From: Planctomycetota bacterium
GTDB lineage: Bacteria > Planctomycetota > Phycisphaerae > Sedimentisphaerales > Anaerobacaceae
Direction: 5' to 3'
Length of the DNA: 64,000 nucleotides
Assembly (NCBI GenBank): GCA_019456145.1
Contig: VRUL01000002.1
Span: 1-64,000, forward strand
In this document: in pieces, positions 43,910-53,612 of the stretch
Layout: each line of letters begins with the position of its first letter
Numbering within the stretch: position 1 is the first letter of the stretch
Notes under the pieces: generated by a model
Told to the model about the DNA's origin: nothing
What the model saw: only the letters and a program-made list of their open reading frames with translations
Database searches by the model: none
Made by a program: the position numbers and the translations under genes

Positions 43910-45076
43910 TTGATAATACCCTGGCGAGTTGATGTTCCGCAGGACCGTTGGCCTATTTCCAATTGGTTATTAATCTTAGGGATAATCGCGGCTTTTGTCT
44001 TCCAAACGATAAGTATCAGAGAACAGAGATCAAAACTCCCGGACAAAATTGAGGAGTTTGCAAATTATTCGGTCGAAGATGTAGCTGTAGAACTGGGTGT
44101 TGATGAGCAACAACTTAAAGAGATTGAACGGTCTGTTGACAAGACCTTCAGCAAAGTTAAAGATACTTTTGATCAGAAAGTTTTCCCCACAGACTTCAAA
44201 GACCTAATGGTCAAACACACCATGCTCCAGCAGTACTTTGTTTGGGAAAAAGTAAGGCCTTTTATCCTGGACAGATTCCAATTAAAAGGTTTATTCGGGC
44301 ATATCTGGCTACATGGAGGAATTATCCACCTGTTAGGTAATCTGCTTTTTCTCTGGATATTCGGTAATGCTGTATGTGCCAAGATTGGTAATGTGGCTTA
44401 TCTGCCGATTTATATTGTGCTTGGGGTATTGGCTGGAATTGCACATTTGGTTTTCCAAGGCGGTGCCGTTTTAGGTGCAAGTGGTGCGATAATGGGTATT
44501 GTGGGTATATATCTTGTGTTCTTTCCAGAAAATGAGATAACTTGTTATTTCATATTTATTTTCTTTTTGCGACCAATTATCCGTGAGTTTACCCTTAGTA
44601 GCTATTGGATGATTTTATTTTGGTTGGCATTTGATATATTTGGAGCAACAATGGAAGGTGGAGCTATAGCTTATTTTGCACATCTGGGAGGATTTGCTGT
44701 TGGTTTTGGGTTGGCCATTTTAATGCTGAAAATGAAATGGGTTGTAATGGAGGACAGGTATGAGAAATCACTACTGCAAATATGGAAGGGGCGAAATGAA
44801 CCAGTTCCAGAGTTATACGGGTCTAACCATGGAATGTTCCCCTACAATGTTGAAACTCAAACGTTAGAAACCGCTAAAAATGCTGAGCAGGGAAAGATGG
44901 AGAAGAAGACGGTTGAGGTTGAAAAGATACCTTTTGGATTAGAGGAACCTAAGGACGAGCTTATTCGATTTATGTGTTTCTGTGGAAAAAAGGTTAAAGC
45001 ACCTGTGAAATACGCGGGCAAAGTGGCAAGGTGCCCACGATGCAAAAAACAAGTGAAAATTCCAGAAAAATTATAA
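43910..45076 (+). CDS. Rhomboid-family intramembrane serine protease with C-terminal zinc ribbon
   Basis: A 388-residue membrane protein. TM1 (about 19-36) is followed by a ~75-residue charged, helical insert, then the rhomboid core: HIWLHGGIIHLLGNLLFLW, the catalytic Ser motif VLGASGAIMG and the catalytic His in AHLGGFAVGFG. The last ~35 residues form a ribbon with CFC and, 16 residues on, CPRC (FMCFCGKKVKAPVKY, ARCPRCKKQVK), a probable zinc-binding tail of a kind frequent in planctomycete proteins. The TTG start at 43910 gives the expected N-terminus and has TTGGGGGT upstream. Substrates unknown. Confidence 0.88.
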   Translation: MIIPWRVDVPQDRWPISNWLLILGIIAAFVFQTISIREQRSKLPDKIEEFANYSVEDVAVELGVDEQQLKEIERSVDKTFSKVKDTFDQKVFPTDFKDLMVKHTMLQQYFVWEKVRPFILDRFQLKGLFGHIWLHGGIIHLLGNLLFLWIFGNAVCAKIGNVAYLPIYIVLGVLAGIAHLVFQGGAVLGASGAIMGIVGIYLVFFPENEITCYFIFIFFLRPIIREFTLSSYWMILFWLAFDIFGATMEGGAIAYFAHLGGFAVGFGLAILMLKMKWVVMEDRYEKSLLQIWKGRNEPVPELYGSNHGMFPYNVETQTLETAKNAEQGKMEKKTVEVEKIPFGLEEPKDELIRFMCFCGKKVKAPVKYAGKVARCPRCKKQVKIPEKL

Positions 45077-45926
45077 TGTAGTTGGCTGTGAGGAATTGAG
45101 AGGACAAATACAGATGTCTTATTACGACATCCTGTCGAAAAAGGATGGGTAAAAAACGATTTTGATAAGCAATAATCAGGAAGGTCCAGAGGCATAAGTT
45201 AAAATGGTGCGAAAGATCGCACCCTACTTTTTATCCTTACTTTATAGCCGTTTCTGTTTTGTTAAATGTTGATAGTAAATCTGCAAAGCAGATTTAGTTT
45301 ATTAGTTCGTAGTTCGTAGTCACTTGTCAGTTGCTAGTATTTAGAATCTGTGCTAACGTTCCGGGCGGTTTCGCATAGCAAGAGGCAATAGAATAGCATA
45401 AACAAATCAAAAATCAAAATGCAAATATAATAAATACAATTTAAAAATCAAAAATGGATTCCGCATCAAGTGCGGAATGACAGACGTGAGGTTGTTTACA
45501 TGTTGTGGCCAGATTTCTCCACTTCGCAATGCTACGCATTGCTTCGGTCGAAATGACACCGGGGAGATGGAATTTAGAATTGTTATAAAAAGACGTCTGG
45601 ATTCCTGCCATATAAATGATTAAGGATTATTGATGAATGATTAATATTTGAGATTGCCGTGTCGCTTCGCTCCTGGCAATGACATTTTTTATGGATTCGG
45701 TGCGGGGAAAGAATGAACAAGAAATCCCTTGCAGTGCAAGGGGCTAAATACACTCGACGCGGGTCGTCGAGTTTTACCGCAAAGAATAGTTTGAATTTCT
45801 AAGGAAGACTATATATATTCAGTTTGCCAAAGAGGACAGTATCGGACAAGGTTATAAGTGGCTAAAGAGAACTAAGAGCACTTAGCCTTAAAATCAAATT
45901 CGCAGCCGGTGAAAGGAGTGGCTTAT
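45077..45926. repeat. Intergenic region with palindromic repeats and tandem hairpins
   Basis: 850 bp without a gene. It contains GGTGCGAAAGATCGCACC (45206-45223, then CTAC), GGATTCCGCATCAAGTGCGG (from 45456, then AATGAC), a CGCAATGCTACGCATTGCTTCG element (45524-45557, ends AAATGAC), ATTGCCGTGTCGCTTCGCTC (from 45653, ends GGCAATGAC), and two hairpins in a row: CCCTTGCAGTGCAAGGG (45726-45742) and ACTCGACG-CGGGT-CGTCGAGT followed by TTT (45752-45772). The latter pair could terminate transcription or be part of a mobile palindrome. Confidence 0.6.
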
Positions 45927-46223
45927 ATGAAACAGAAAAAGAGCGTATGGTTGAAGTATTTCTTTGCTTTTGCCTTTGTTGTTCTCACCTTCCTTTGCTG
46001 GTGCCCCCTGCTCTATAGCTCGTATGGCCCTTCAAAGCGCATCCTGGGCATCCCGTCGTGGGCGGTACTGGCATTTGTGTTCGGGGCCGTCCTTTTCGTT
46101 TTGGAATGGATCTATCTGTTCGGCACCGGTAGAGCAATGAGTGACGAGGAACTCGGCGACGTAATATCCGAACTGTCGAGCGTGGATGCCGAGGCTCCTG
46201 CCGCGGGGAAGGAGGATGGATAA
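45927..46223 (+). CDS. YhdT/DUF997-like small membrane subunit of an SSS transporter
   Basis: A 98-residue protein with two transmembrane helices (about 9-30 and 44-65). Its place directly before an SSS symporter, with a 1-nt overlap (TAATG), and its size match YhdT, the small partner of PanF in enterobacteria. WCPLLYSSYGPSKRILGIPS is a conserved-looking loop. The C-terminus is acidic. ATG 45927 is preferred because AAGGAG lies 8 nt upstream; a GTG at 45909 is also in frame. Confidence 0.72.
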   Translation: MKQKKSVWLKYFFAFAFVVLTFLCWCPLLYSSYGPSKRILGIPSWAVLAFVFGAVLFVLEWIYLFGTGRAMSDEELGDVISELSSVDAEAPAAGKEDG

Positions 46224-47716
46224 TGTTTGCTGTTTTTATTATCACGGGGATATGCCTGGTCTCTGTCTTTGTCAGCTATCTTGCCTTCCGTCGAGGATTC
46301 ACACGGAGTGCCGATGACTATTTCGTGGCGGGGTCGAGTCTCGGGTATTTTGTCTTGATTTTCAGTATGCTCGCCTCTTTTCTAAGCGCATTCTGTATGT
46401 TCGGAATGTCGAGTCTTGGATACCGTACGGGGTTCGGAGCCTTATTCGTACTGACTGTGAACCTTGTTCCCCTTGGATATCTCTGGTATTTCATGCATAG
46501 GAAAACGTTTATTCTCGGCAGAGCACGGAAATGGATGTCCATGGGCGCTCCTTTTGGTGAACGCTATGGTAACGGGATGAGGGTCATCATTCCCGTGGTC
46601 GTACTGGTGGCCTCTATTCCTTATCTGGTGGCTCAAATACAGGGCATCGGTGTCATGATCGAGGCGATGAGCCAGGATACTGTATCTTACCGGGTGGGTC
46701 TGTTCTTTGTACCGGCGTTCATTGCCGTGTATCTAATGATGGGCGGGATGAAGGGAGCGGCCTGGGTCAACACCATCCAAGGGGTATTCTTCACCGTCAT
46801 GGTCTTTGTCTTATTTTTTGCCGTGATGTCTAAAAACGGCGGATTCAGGCCGACTATGGATCTTGTATTTGAAAAACACCCCGAACTCTTTCAATTAGGT
46901 GCAAAAGGGGGTAAGGTTTGGAGCTATCCTATGGTGTTTGGATTTGCCGCCGCGATGTCACTGGGGTGTGTGTGTTTTCCCCAGCCTTTTATGCATGCAT
47001 ATTCCAGCCGTTCGGCTAAAGGCTTCAAAACCATGATCCTGGCATTCGGTGGAATTTGTCTGATAGTGATATCAATGCCCACAATGATCGGCATTGCGGC
47101 AACCGTTCTGGTTCCAGGACTATCCGGTGTGGAGGCGGACAAGGTCTATGGACTCGTCGCATCCAAGGTGCTGCCCAACTCGCTGGCTGCGCTGGCGGTG
47201 GCGGGCGGATTCACCGCGGCCATGTCCACGGTCAACACTATGGTATTCGGCAATGCCACCAACATTGCCAATGATCTTTATAAGCTGTTCAAACCAACGG
47301 CGTCAGCAAGGGAACTCATTGGTTTTGCGCGCGTATGTGTCGCGGCCATCATGGCCGTTTGCGTGATCATAGCGTGGAATCCGAATACACCTGTCGCTGA
47401 ATTATCTGTTATTGCCTTTGGCACGGTCGCTGTTACCATCTTCCCACTCTGGGGCGCCTATTTCTGGCGCCGCGCTACCCGTTTCGGGGCTATGGCTGCG
47501 ACGCTGATTGGTGTAGGCATGAATATAACCTTCTTTGCAATTGGCGGCAAAAACATGGTCCTGTTCCCGCAGACATCTCTGCTGAAACTAAACGGATTCC
47601 TGGCATCCTTTATAGTGGCCGGGGTCATCTTTTTCGTCGTTTCCCTTCTCAGCCAACCGGGTGCCACGGAAAAGAAGAGTCTGGCTTTCTTCTTCCATCC
47701 GTCGCTCGATAAGTAG
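46223..47716 (+). CDS. Sodium:solute symporter (SSS family)
   Basis: A 497-residue inner-membrane permease with about 13 hydrophobic segments. Family features include YLAFRRGFTRSADDYFVAGSS near the N-terminus, MMGGMKGAAWVNTIQGVFF around residue 175 and AVAGGFTAAMSTVNTMVFG around 330, the sodium-site region of LeuT-fold SSS carriers. It should import a small organic solute with Na+. The small YhdT-like partner suggests the pantothenate/PanF-like branch, but substrate cannot be read from sequence. It is followed 30 nt later by a secreted protein gene. The DNA looks richer in G+C than the surroundings. Confidence 0.9.
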   Translation: MFAVFIITGICLVSVFVSYLAFRRGFTRSADDYFVAGSSLGYFVLIFSMLASFLSAFCMFGMSSLGYRTGFGALFVLTVNLVPLGYLWYFMHRKTFILGRARKWMSMGAPFGERYGNGMRVIIPVVVLVASIPYLVAQIQGIGVMIEAMSQDTVSYRVGLFFVPAFIAVYLMMGGMKGAAWVNTIQGVFFTVMVFVLFFAVMSKNGGFRPTMDLVFEKHPELFQLGAKGGKVWSYPMVFGFAAAMSLGCVCFPQPFMHAYSSRSAKGFKTMILAFGGICLIVISMPTMIGIAATVLVPGLSGVEADKVYGLVASKVLPNSLAALAVAGGFTAAMSTVNTMVFGNATNIANDLYKLFKPTASARELIGFARVCVAAIMAVCVIIAWNPNTPVAELSVIAFGTVAVTIFPLWGAYFWRRATRFGAMAATLIGVGMNITFFAIGGKNMVLFPQTSLLKLNGFLASFIVAGVIFFVVSLLSQPGATEKKSLAFFFHPSLDK

Positions 47717-47746
47717 CCTGAGACCGAGACGGAAAAGGAGATTCCA

Positions 47747-49342
47747 ATGTTGAAAAGAATGTTTTTTAACCATATAAATGTGAAATATAAGCTGGAAATA
47801 GTGTCAGGGACAACTGCAGCGCTACTACTCTGCACGCTTCTGTGTCCTCTCTGGGCCCAGGAAGAAGCGCGCACGCGTGAAGAAGTAGTTAGGGCCTGTG
47901 AAGAAAAAGTGAAAAGAGTCGAACAAGGCATGCAGCGATGGGCGTCTCAAGGGCAATACCCCGTTGATATCCATAATCTCATGCACGCTGAATTCTTTCC
48001 GCTCACAAACGCCGGAAGATTTCGGGAAGCGGAAAAAGTCGTCGATCGCGTTCTTGCTTTGCTGAAAAAGGGGCCGCCGCCGCAGAAGCCGAAAGACCTG
48101 AAAAAATATCTTCGACAAACAGAAGAAACGCAGTATCTGATTCTCCCGGTACGTGAAGCCGGTCATCTGTACGGCGGACAGACTGAGGCATTCGAGAAGG
48201 CCATTGAACGTACTGTCGAGAAGATCGGTAAGGTCGAAGACGTCAAGAAGAGAAACTGGGGATTTCACCTGATTATTCCGGCGTGGCGGTTCGATCCGCA
48301 GCATAGCGTGAATAAACGCGCAGATATCACGCGGGCCGTTCGGGGCGCTTTTGATCTGGCTATTCGTAACGACGTCGCCGTTCATATTACAGTGGAAAGC
48401 CATGAATGGAACAATCGACCGGATCTCTGGAACTATGCCGACAAGGACAAGCCCGGCTATGATCCGAAGAACCGCGCCAATGTGGAATGGATAGACTTCG
48501 ATGGCACGCCGCATCCGCATCGTTACCGTGACTGGGGAACCCCCGAAAGCATGCCGCCGGTCATCTGTTATAACAGTCCGGCCGTCTTACGGGAAGTGTC
48601 CCGTCTGATCAGCGAAGTCGTAGCCCCACCGATTAAGGCAGGATTGGAGCGGCTGAGCAAGGAAGGCAAGGATCATCTTTTCTCCGGCCTGACCGTCGGT
48701 GCAGAACCCGCACTTCCGAATTACGAGAACATCGAGCGGCACAATCCTCGTATCGCCAGGATGATGGATCAGGATGGATCTCCAAAGACTCGTCTTGGTT
48801 ACAACGCCCTGACCAACAATGGATACAGCAAGTCAAATCCGCCCAAAGATTTTCCCAAGGCATTGGCGAAGGTCAACCGAGACTACACAACCTACTGGTG
48901 CCGGAAACTCGCCGAAGCAGGCATCCCCACTGAAAAAATGTACACCCACGTTGCCGCCGGCGCCGGTGTCATCGGCTCACCGGGCGTGGAATTCACCAAT
49001 GCTCCGATAGAGATTGCGTTCAATGACTATTCGCGACCCGGCTGGACGACATATCCCGTAGGCCCGTTGCAGCCTGATTTCGAACATCTCTACAAGGCAC
49101 TTACCGAGCATGGAAATCCCCACTGGGCAAGCACCGAGGGCGGTCCGTCACTGGGCTCACCCAGAGGGAAACACGCCTTGTCGATGAAGGACTATCTGGT
49201 GAGGCACTTTGATTATGGAGCAACGGTCATTGTGTTTAATACCGGTGCGACAAGCAAAGAGCTTTCAAAATTGCTGACAGAAGGTGTCTGGGGCGAACAT
49301 GCCGTCAATGCATACCGGGCATTTCTCAATCCTGGCAAATGA
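47747..49342 (+). CDS. Secreted protein of unknown function, possibly a TIM-barrel glycosidase
   Basis: A 531-residue protein with an N-terminal signal segment (about 20-37, ending PLWAQ). A helical region (40-160) precedes a part that looks like an alpha/beta barrel: WGFHLIIPAWRFDP, VAVHITVESHEWNN, HLFSGLTVGAEP, and near the end PHWASTEGGPSLGSP. The strand-end glutamates in VGAEP and STEGG are spaced like acid/base and nucleophile of clan GH-A glycosidases, but I do not recognise the family. The SSS permease upstream and this protein could handle a common substrate. No close functional call is justified. Confidence 0.65.
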   Translation: MLKRMFFNHINVKYKLEIVSGTTAALLLCTLLCPLWAQEEARTREEVVRACEEKVKRVEQGMQRWASQGQYPVDIHNLMHAEFFPLTNAGRFREAEKVVDRVLALLKKGPPPQKPKDLKKYLRQTEETQYLILPVREAGHLYGGQTEAFEKAIERTVEKIGKVEDVKKRNWGFHLIIPAWRFDPQHSVNKRADITRAVRGAFDLAIRNDVAVHITVESHEWNNRPDLWNYADKDKPGYDPKNRANVEWIDFDGTPHPHRYRDWGTPESMPPVICYNSPAVLREVSRLISEVVAPPIKAGLERLSKEGKDHLFSGLTVGAEPALPNYENIERHNPRIARMMDQDGSPKTRLGYNALTNNGYSKSNPPKDFPKALAKVNRDYTTYWCRKLAEAGIPTEKMYTHVAAGAGVIGSPGVEFTNAPIEIAFNDYSRPGWTTYPVGPLQPDFEHLYKALTEHGNPHWASTEGGPSLGSPRGKHALSMKDYLVRHFDYGATVIVFNTGATSKELSKLLTEGVWGEHAVNAYRAFLNPGK

Positions 49343-49425
49343 ACACGGACCGGCTTCAAGTGACAATCCGACCTGGTCACCGGACGGAAATTAGAAGCTC
49401 TTAATAAAATGACAGGAAAATCATA

Positions 49426-50076
49426 ATGAGTATTGAAGTACTGGGAATTTCCGGGAGTCCTATAAAAAACAGTAACACGGACCGACTTGTTCAAGCCGTA
49501 TTGGATGCAACCGAATTAGAATTCGAATTTGTGAAACTGAGCCGAATTAACATCAGACCCTGCCTTGCCTGTAAACAGTGTGTTCCGGACAACATCTGCA
49601 AAGTTAAGGATGATTTTCCGGAACTTGCAGAAAAAATCAAGAAAGCCAAGGCATTGATTATTGGTGCATATATTCCCTATAAACAGATAGACGGTTTCAC
49701 AAAAGCGCTTCTTGAGAGATTCTGGTCGCTGAGACATGTAAATAACCTGCTTAGGGGCAAGCTGTTTGCAACGGTTCTAACCTACCTGAGTCCCGATGCG
49801 TCGGATATTGTAAATCAAGCATTGGTCACACAGTTGAAAACAATGGAACGTATGGAGCTTATTGGGCAAGTGAAGATTAAGGGCAACATTCCGTGCCTGA
49901 CCTGTGGCGTGGGTGATGAATGTCAGATGAGCGGATTAAGAAAACGTTACGGACCGAATGCCAGGTCAGCCGATTACCCATACACACGGGTCGAGGATCA
50001 GAAAGAAGTATGGGAAGAAGCAATGAGAATCGGTCGTCTAATCGGTGAACGCCTGCGAACAACTAATAGGGGCTAA
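49426..50076 (+). CDS. Iron-sulfur flavoprotein / NADPH-dependent FMN reductase family
   Basis: A 216-residue flavodoxin-like protein. VLGISGSPIKNSNTDRLV is the phosphate-binding loop for FMN. RPCLACKQCVPDNICKVKDD is a Cys cluster like the 4Fe-4S motif of archaeal Isf flavoproteins, and a second pair CLTCGVGDEC lies near residue 160. It probably transfers electrons in the cytoplasm. It lies 83 nt after the secreted protein gene, likely in the same transcription unit. The spacer after it (50077-50261) has no recognisable feature. Confidence 0.83.
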   Translation: MSIEVLGISGSPIKNSNTDRLVQAVLDATELEFEFVKLSRINIRPCLACKQCVPDNICKVKDDFPELAEKIKKAKALIIGAYIPYKQIDGFTKALLERFWSLRHVNNLLRGKLFATVLTYLSPDASDIVNQALVTQLKTMERMELIGQVKIKGNIPCLTCGVGDECQMSGLRKRYGPNARSADYPYTRVEDQKEVWEEAMRIGRLIGERLRTTNRG

Positions 50077-50261
50077 AACTCCGTATAACCATTGCATGAA
50101 CTCGGGCGTGTCGGGCAGGCGACTGAAGACAGAAATTGTTTTTGGCGGGAAGTGCGGATTTTGGTTTATTGAATTATTCGGCGTGTTCAAAATTCTTTTG
50201 AAAACAGCTTGATATGAAAGACAGTCGCTACACGGCTCGGAACCTTGCAACCCGAAACGGA

Positions 50262-53200
50262 CTATTTTATCCAGTTATCTGCAAATTTGGCAAAGTCCAT
50301 GAAATTTACAACACCGTCATCGTTAAGGTCTTCCGGAATCCTGCCTGTCTGTTTTATCCAAAGCCATCTGGCTGCTATTCCCGCTAAAACCTTAAAGTCG
50401 TGTGGAATGCCGACGGTTGCGCTGCCAACCGCAGCATTTCCGGAATCATCGACTGCCTGATAGGTTATAGTGTAAACGCGATCGCTGCTGGTCCCGCTTC
50501 GTTCGGCCCTTAGATAAATAGAGCCGTCTTCGCCTATCTCAATATCTCCCGTAGTACGCCCATCGCCTGCAGTGTTATCATCTTCGCTCATCACGATGCC
50601 GACAAGAGAAACCTGCGGTGCAGCGTCACATTCGTCGCTTACGGTCCAGCTCGGTGTAATCTCAACCATCTTATGACTCGGCGGCCACAGCACTGTCGGG
50701 CTGACCGATAACGCAAATTCAGGTGGGGTAGTATCCACGATCGTTATCACAATCTCGTTAGGCTCAGAGTCTTCAATACCATTATTAACAACCAGCGTAA
50801 TGACATAATCACCCGGACAGCCACCTTCCAAGGTAACAGTCGGCGCAGCTCCATGCACCGGGCTCTGGACAAAAGGTCCAGACCAGGTGAAGTTTAGCGG
50901 ATTATTTCCCATGTCGTAAGAGCCGGTACCGTCCAAAGTAACCTTTGTGCCTTCCTGGGTATTGCATGCACATTCGACAACCTGATCAGGGCCGGCATCC
51001 GCAACAGGCCAAACGTTGAAGTACTCATAAGCCCCCATATCGATTAGGCCGCCGATTACGCGGGGACTGCCGTCCAAATCCGTCTCGTTCGGTTCAGCTA
51101 TGTAATTGGGGTCGCCGGCATCGATACAGTGAGATTCCGGCAGTAATTGATAGTAACCTTCATTCCAGACATACTCGGGAACACGGTTCCTCCAAATAAC
51201 ATGCCAGAAACCCAACTGAACAAAGCAGGGATCGGCATCGATATTGCCGGTTCCACCCCAATCACCTGTCCAGCCCTGAATACAACTATAGTTTATAACG
51301 ACAGGTATTTCATTAGGGTCTATTCTAATCTGTGATAATTCACCAGTGCCATCGCTGTCCTGATTACCCCAGACAATGCAATTGGAAATCAACGAGACAT
51401 TACTATCGTTGACATCCATTATCGCCGGAATTTCTGTCATAGTATCACTGCTTGTTAATCCTGTCGGAAATGGAAATGGAGGTGTTGGGGGAGGTAAAGG
51501 ATATTTCAACCAGATTGCGCCTCCTTCACCACTGGCCCGGTTTTTATTGAAGGAGCAGTTTATGACTTTGGTGCCACCGTATTCATCATAGATTCCACCG
51601 CCATAGCCATACACTGGAGGATAAATAATTATTGGGCCGGAGTATTGATGTTCGGCCCAATTCCCACTGAAGAGGCAGTTTGTCAGGGTGATGGTGCTAT
51701 AAATTCCATTATACATTCCGCCGCCCAGAACCGCCGAGTTCCCATTGAACATGCATCTGTTCAGTGATGCGCTGTCGACCACGTTGTACATTCCACCACC
51801 CCGGTCGGCCGAGTTGTTACTGAATATGCAGTCTGTGAGGATCGTGTTAGGATTAGCGCTGTACAATCCACCTCCATAACCGTCGTCTGCTGAGTTCTCG
51901 ATAAAAACACATCCTGTCAGAGACATATCGGTATGACTCAAATTCAACATCCCGCCGCCACGATATGACGAATTCCCGATGAATTTGCAATCAATTAAAT
52001 TGGGGGTGCCCCGGTAGTTGTAAATTCCGCCCCCGCCTTCAGGGGACATGTATCCATAGTAGTACGTCGAGTTACCTTTGAATGTACAGTTGCTCAGATT
52101 TAAGCGAGTGGACTCGTCATTGTAGATCCCACCGCCCGAAAAGTATGCAAAGTTATCGCTGAAGATGCAGTCCGTCAGCGTAGTGTTGCTGTCGTACCAG
52201 TTGAACACTCCGCCTCCATATGCAGAGGAATTCTCGCTGAATGTGCAGTCGATTAATATGGGATTGCTTCCTTCAGTAAACATTCCGCCGCCATCGCTTC
52301 CCTCATTGCCGCTGAAGGTGCAATTGTTCAAAATGGGATTGCTTTCCTGAGTATACATCCCACCACCTTCGTCTGCCAAATTATCAATGAAGATGCAGTT
52401 TGTAATCGTCGGGCCTTGCATACCAGCATCGGAGAGCATTTCCGGAGATGATTGTTCCTCAATTTCCCCTGATGACACAAGAGGCATAGGTGGCGGTGGT
52501 GGGCCACCAGTGGTGAAACCCCACAAGGTCCCAATCGTCTTGCCCAAAGTGTTAATCTCATCGACACGCCAGTAGTACGTAGTGCCAGTCGTCATAATAT
52601 TGGGGTTAAATATTGTGAAAGTCTGATTGCGTATGAACGGTGGAGGATTGCTTGTGCCGAAATACACATCGTGTGATTCAGCAAAGAAACCGGCCGACCA
52701 CATCAAGTTAACGGTTGTGCCGACACCTATTGCGCCGTCAGATGGAATTGGGTTGGTTGCCATACCTGGCAATGATGGTCCCTTCAGACTGCAGAACTGG
52801 CAGGAGATGCCACCACCACGACTAACACTACCGAAACCACCCAAAAGTGCTGAGTTGGCAATGAGAGTACAGTTGGTAATGGTAGGTCTGCTTGCCTCGC
52901 AGTAAATACCGCCGCCATAGTAAGCATAGCCGTTTGTGATTGTAAGGCCGGCGAGAACAGAATTTGCTTCTTCTCCGGCATTAAAAAAGAAACCTCGATG
53001 CGGTTGGTCTTCGGTGCCATTGCAATCGATTATTGTGGCAACCACAATGTTAGGGTCGTTTGGGTCTTCGCTGCGAACAGTGATGGCTTTGCCGTTATAA
53101 TTGATATCGCGGTTGCCATCGCCGGTGTATGTGCCGGGGCTGACGATGATGGTATCACCATGATTGGAATCGTCGATTGCGGCCTGAATGTTATCGAAAT

Positions 53201-53318
53201 CCGTGGGGCCATCGTCATCGACGTAGAAGATTTTAGCATGAGCGGTGGTGGAAAAAAGCAGGATTAAAGAGAACAGGGAAATTGCTATTTTGGCAAAACG
53301 ACAAGTTTTATCAGCCAT
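50262..53318 (-). CDS. Secreted right-handed beta-helix protein with PKD-like and dockerin-like domains
   Basis: A 1018-residue exported protein (signal peptide 1-28, TTAHA cut). It starts with the pectate-lyase-like KIFYVDDDGPTDFDNIQAAI. Beta-helix coils follow, with repeating GGGMYN/GGGIY and NCTFSGN units (about 120-175 and 285-640). An FN3-like domain, about residues 180-275 (GTTYYWRVDEINTLG), is inserted in the middle. C-terminal parts are PVADAGPDQVVE (PKD-like, about 755-850), SPTVLWPPSHKMVEI, and a final dockerin-like DLNDDGVVNFMDFAKFADNW. No catalytic residues are recognised; surface adhesion or polysaccharide binding is plausible. The 294-bp gap upstream holds no gene. Confidence 0.85.
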   Translation of the reverse strand: MADKTCRFAKIAISLFSLILLFSTTAHAKIFYVDDDGPTDFDNIQAAIDDSNHGDTIIVSPGTYTGDGNRDINYNGKAITVRSEDPNDPNIVVATIIDCNGTEDQPHRGFFFNAGEEANSVLAGLTITNGYAYYGGGIYCEASRPTITNCTLIANSALLGGFGSVSRGGGISCQFCSLKGPSLPGMATNPIPSDGAIGVGTTVNLMWSAGFFAESHDVYFGTSNPPPFIRNQTFTIFNPNIMTTGTTYYWRVDEINTLGKTIGTLWGFTTGGPPPPPMPLVSSGEIEEQSSPEMLSDAGMQGPTITNCIFIDNLADEGGGMYTQESNPILNNCTFSGNEGSDGGGMFTEGSNPILIDCTFSENSSAYGGGVFNWYDSNTTLTDCIFSDNFAYFSGGGIYNDESTRLNLSNCTFKGNSTYYYGYMSPEGGGGIYNYRGTPNLIDCKFIGNSSYRGGGMLNLSHTDMSLTGCVFIENSADDGYGGGLYSANPNTILTDCIFSNNSADRGGGMYNVVDSASLNRCMFNGNSAVLGGGMYNGIYSTITLTNCLFSGNWAEHQYSGPIIIYPPVYGYGGGIYDEYGGTKVINCSFNKNRASGEGGAIWLKYPLPPPTPPFPFPTGLTSSDTMTEIPAIMDVNDSNVSLISNCIVWGNQDSDGTGELSQIRIDPNEIPVVINYSCIQGWTGDWGGTGNIDADPCFVQLGFWHVIWRNRVPEYVWNEGYYQLLPESHCIDAGDPNYIAEPNETDLDGSPRVIGGLIDMGAYEYFNVWPVADAGPDQVVECACNTQEGTKVTLDGTGSYDMGNNPLNFTWSGPFVQSPVHGAAPTVTLEGGCPGDYVITLVVNNGIEDSEPNEIVITIVDTTPPEFALSVSPTVLWPPSHKMVEITPSWTVSDECDAAPQVSLVGIVMSEDDNTAGDGRTTGDIEIGEDGSIYLRAERSGTSSDRVYTITYQAVDDSGNAAVGSATVGIPHDFKVLAGIAARWLWIKQTGRIPEDLNDDGVVNFMDFAKFADNWIK

Positions 53319-53612
53319 AGCTCCCTCACTTCCGGCCTTTCGGCCATAAGGAATAACCGCTTTCTATAGTGCAAACGCAGGAAATAATCCTTTTACGTCA
53401 ACCCACAATCTGCCTTTATGTAACACTTTGCAGTATAACTAACTAAACCGACATTTGTCAAGCAATTTCTTAGAGGATTTTTGGATGTGGATTAAGAGGC
53501 CTTTTTAAGTCCTCAGACAAACTTTGTGAGACGTTTGGTAATGTGTGTTTTGTGATGCCAAGCGGGTAGAGTGACAGGCAATTCAATGCTGGCGTAATGT
53601 AGGCCGGTCGGT

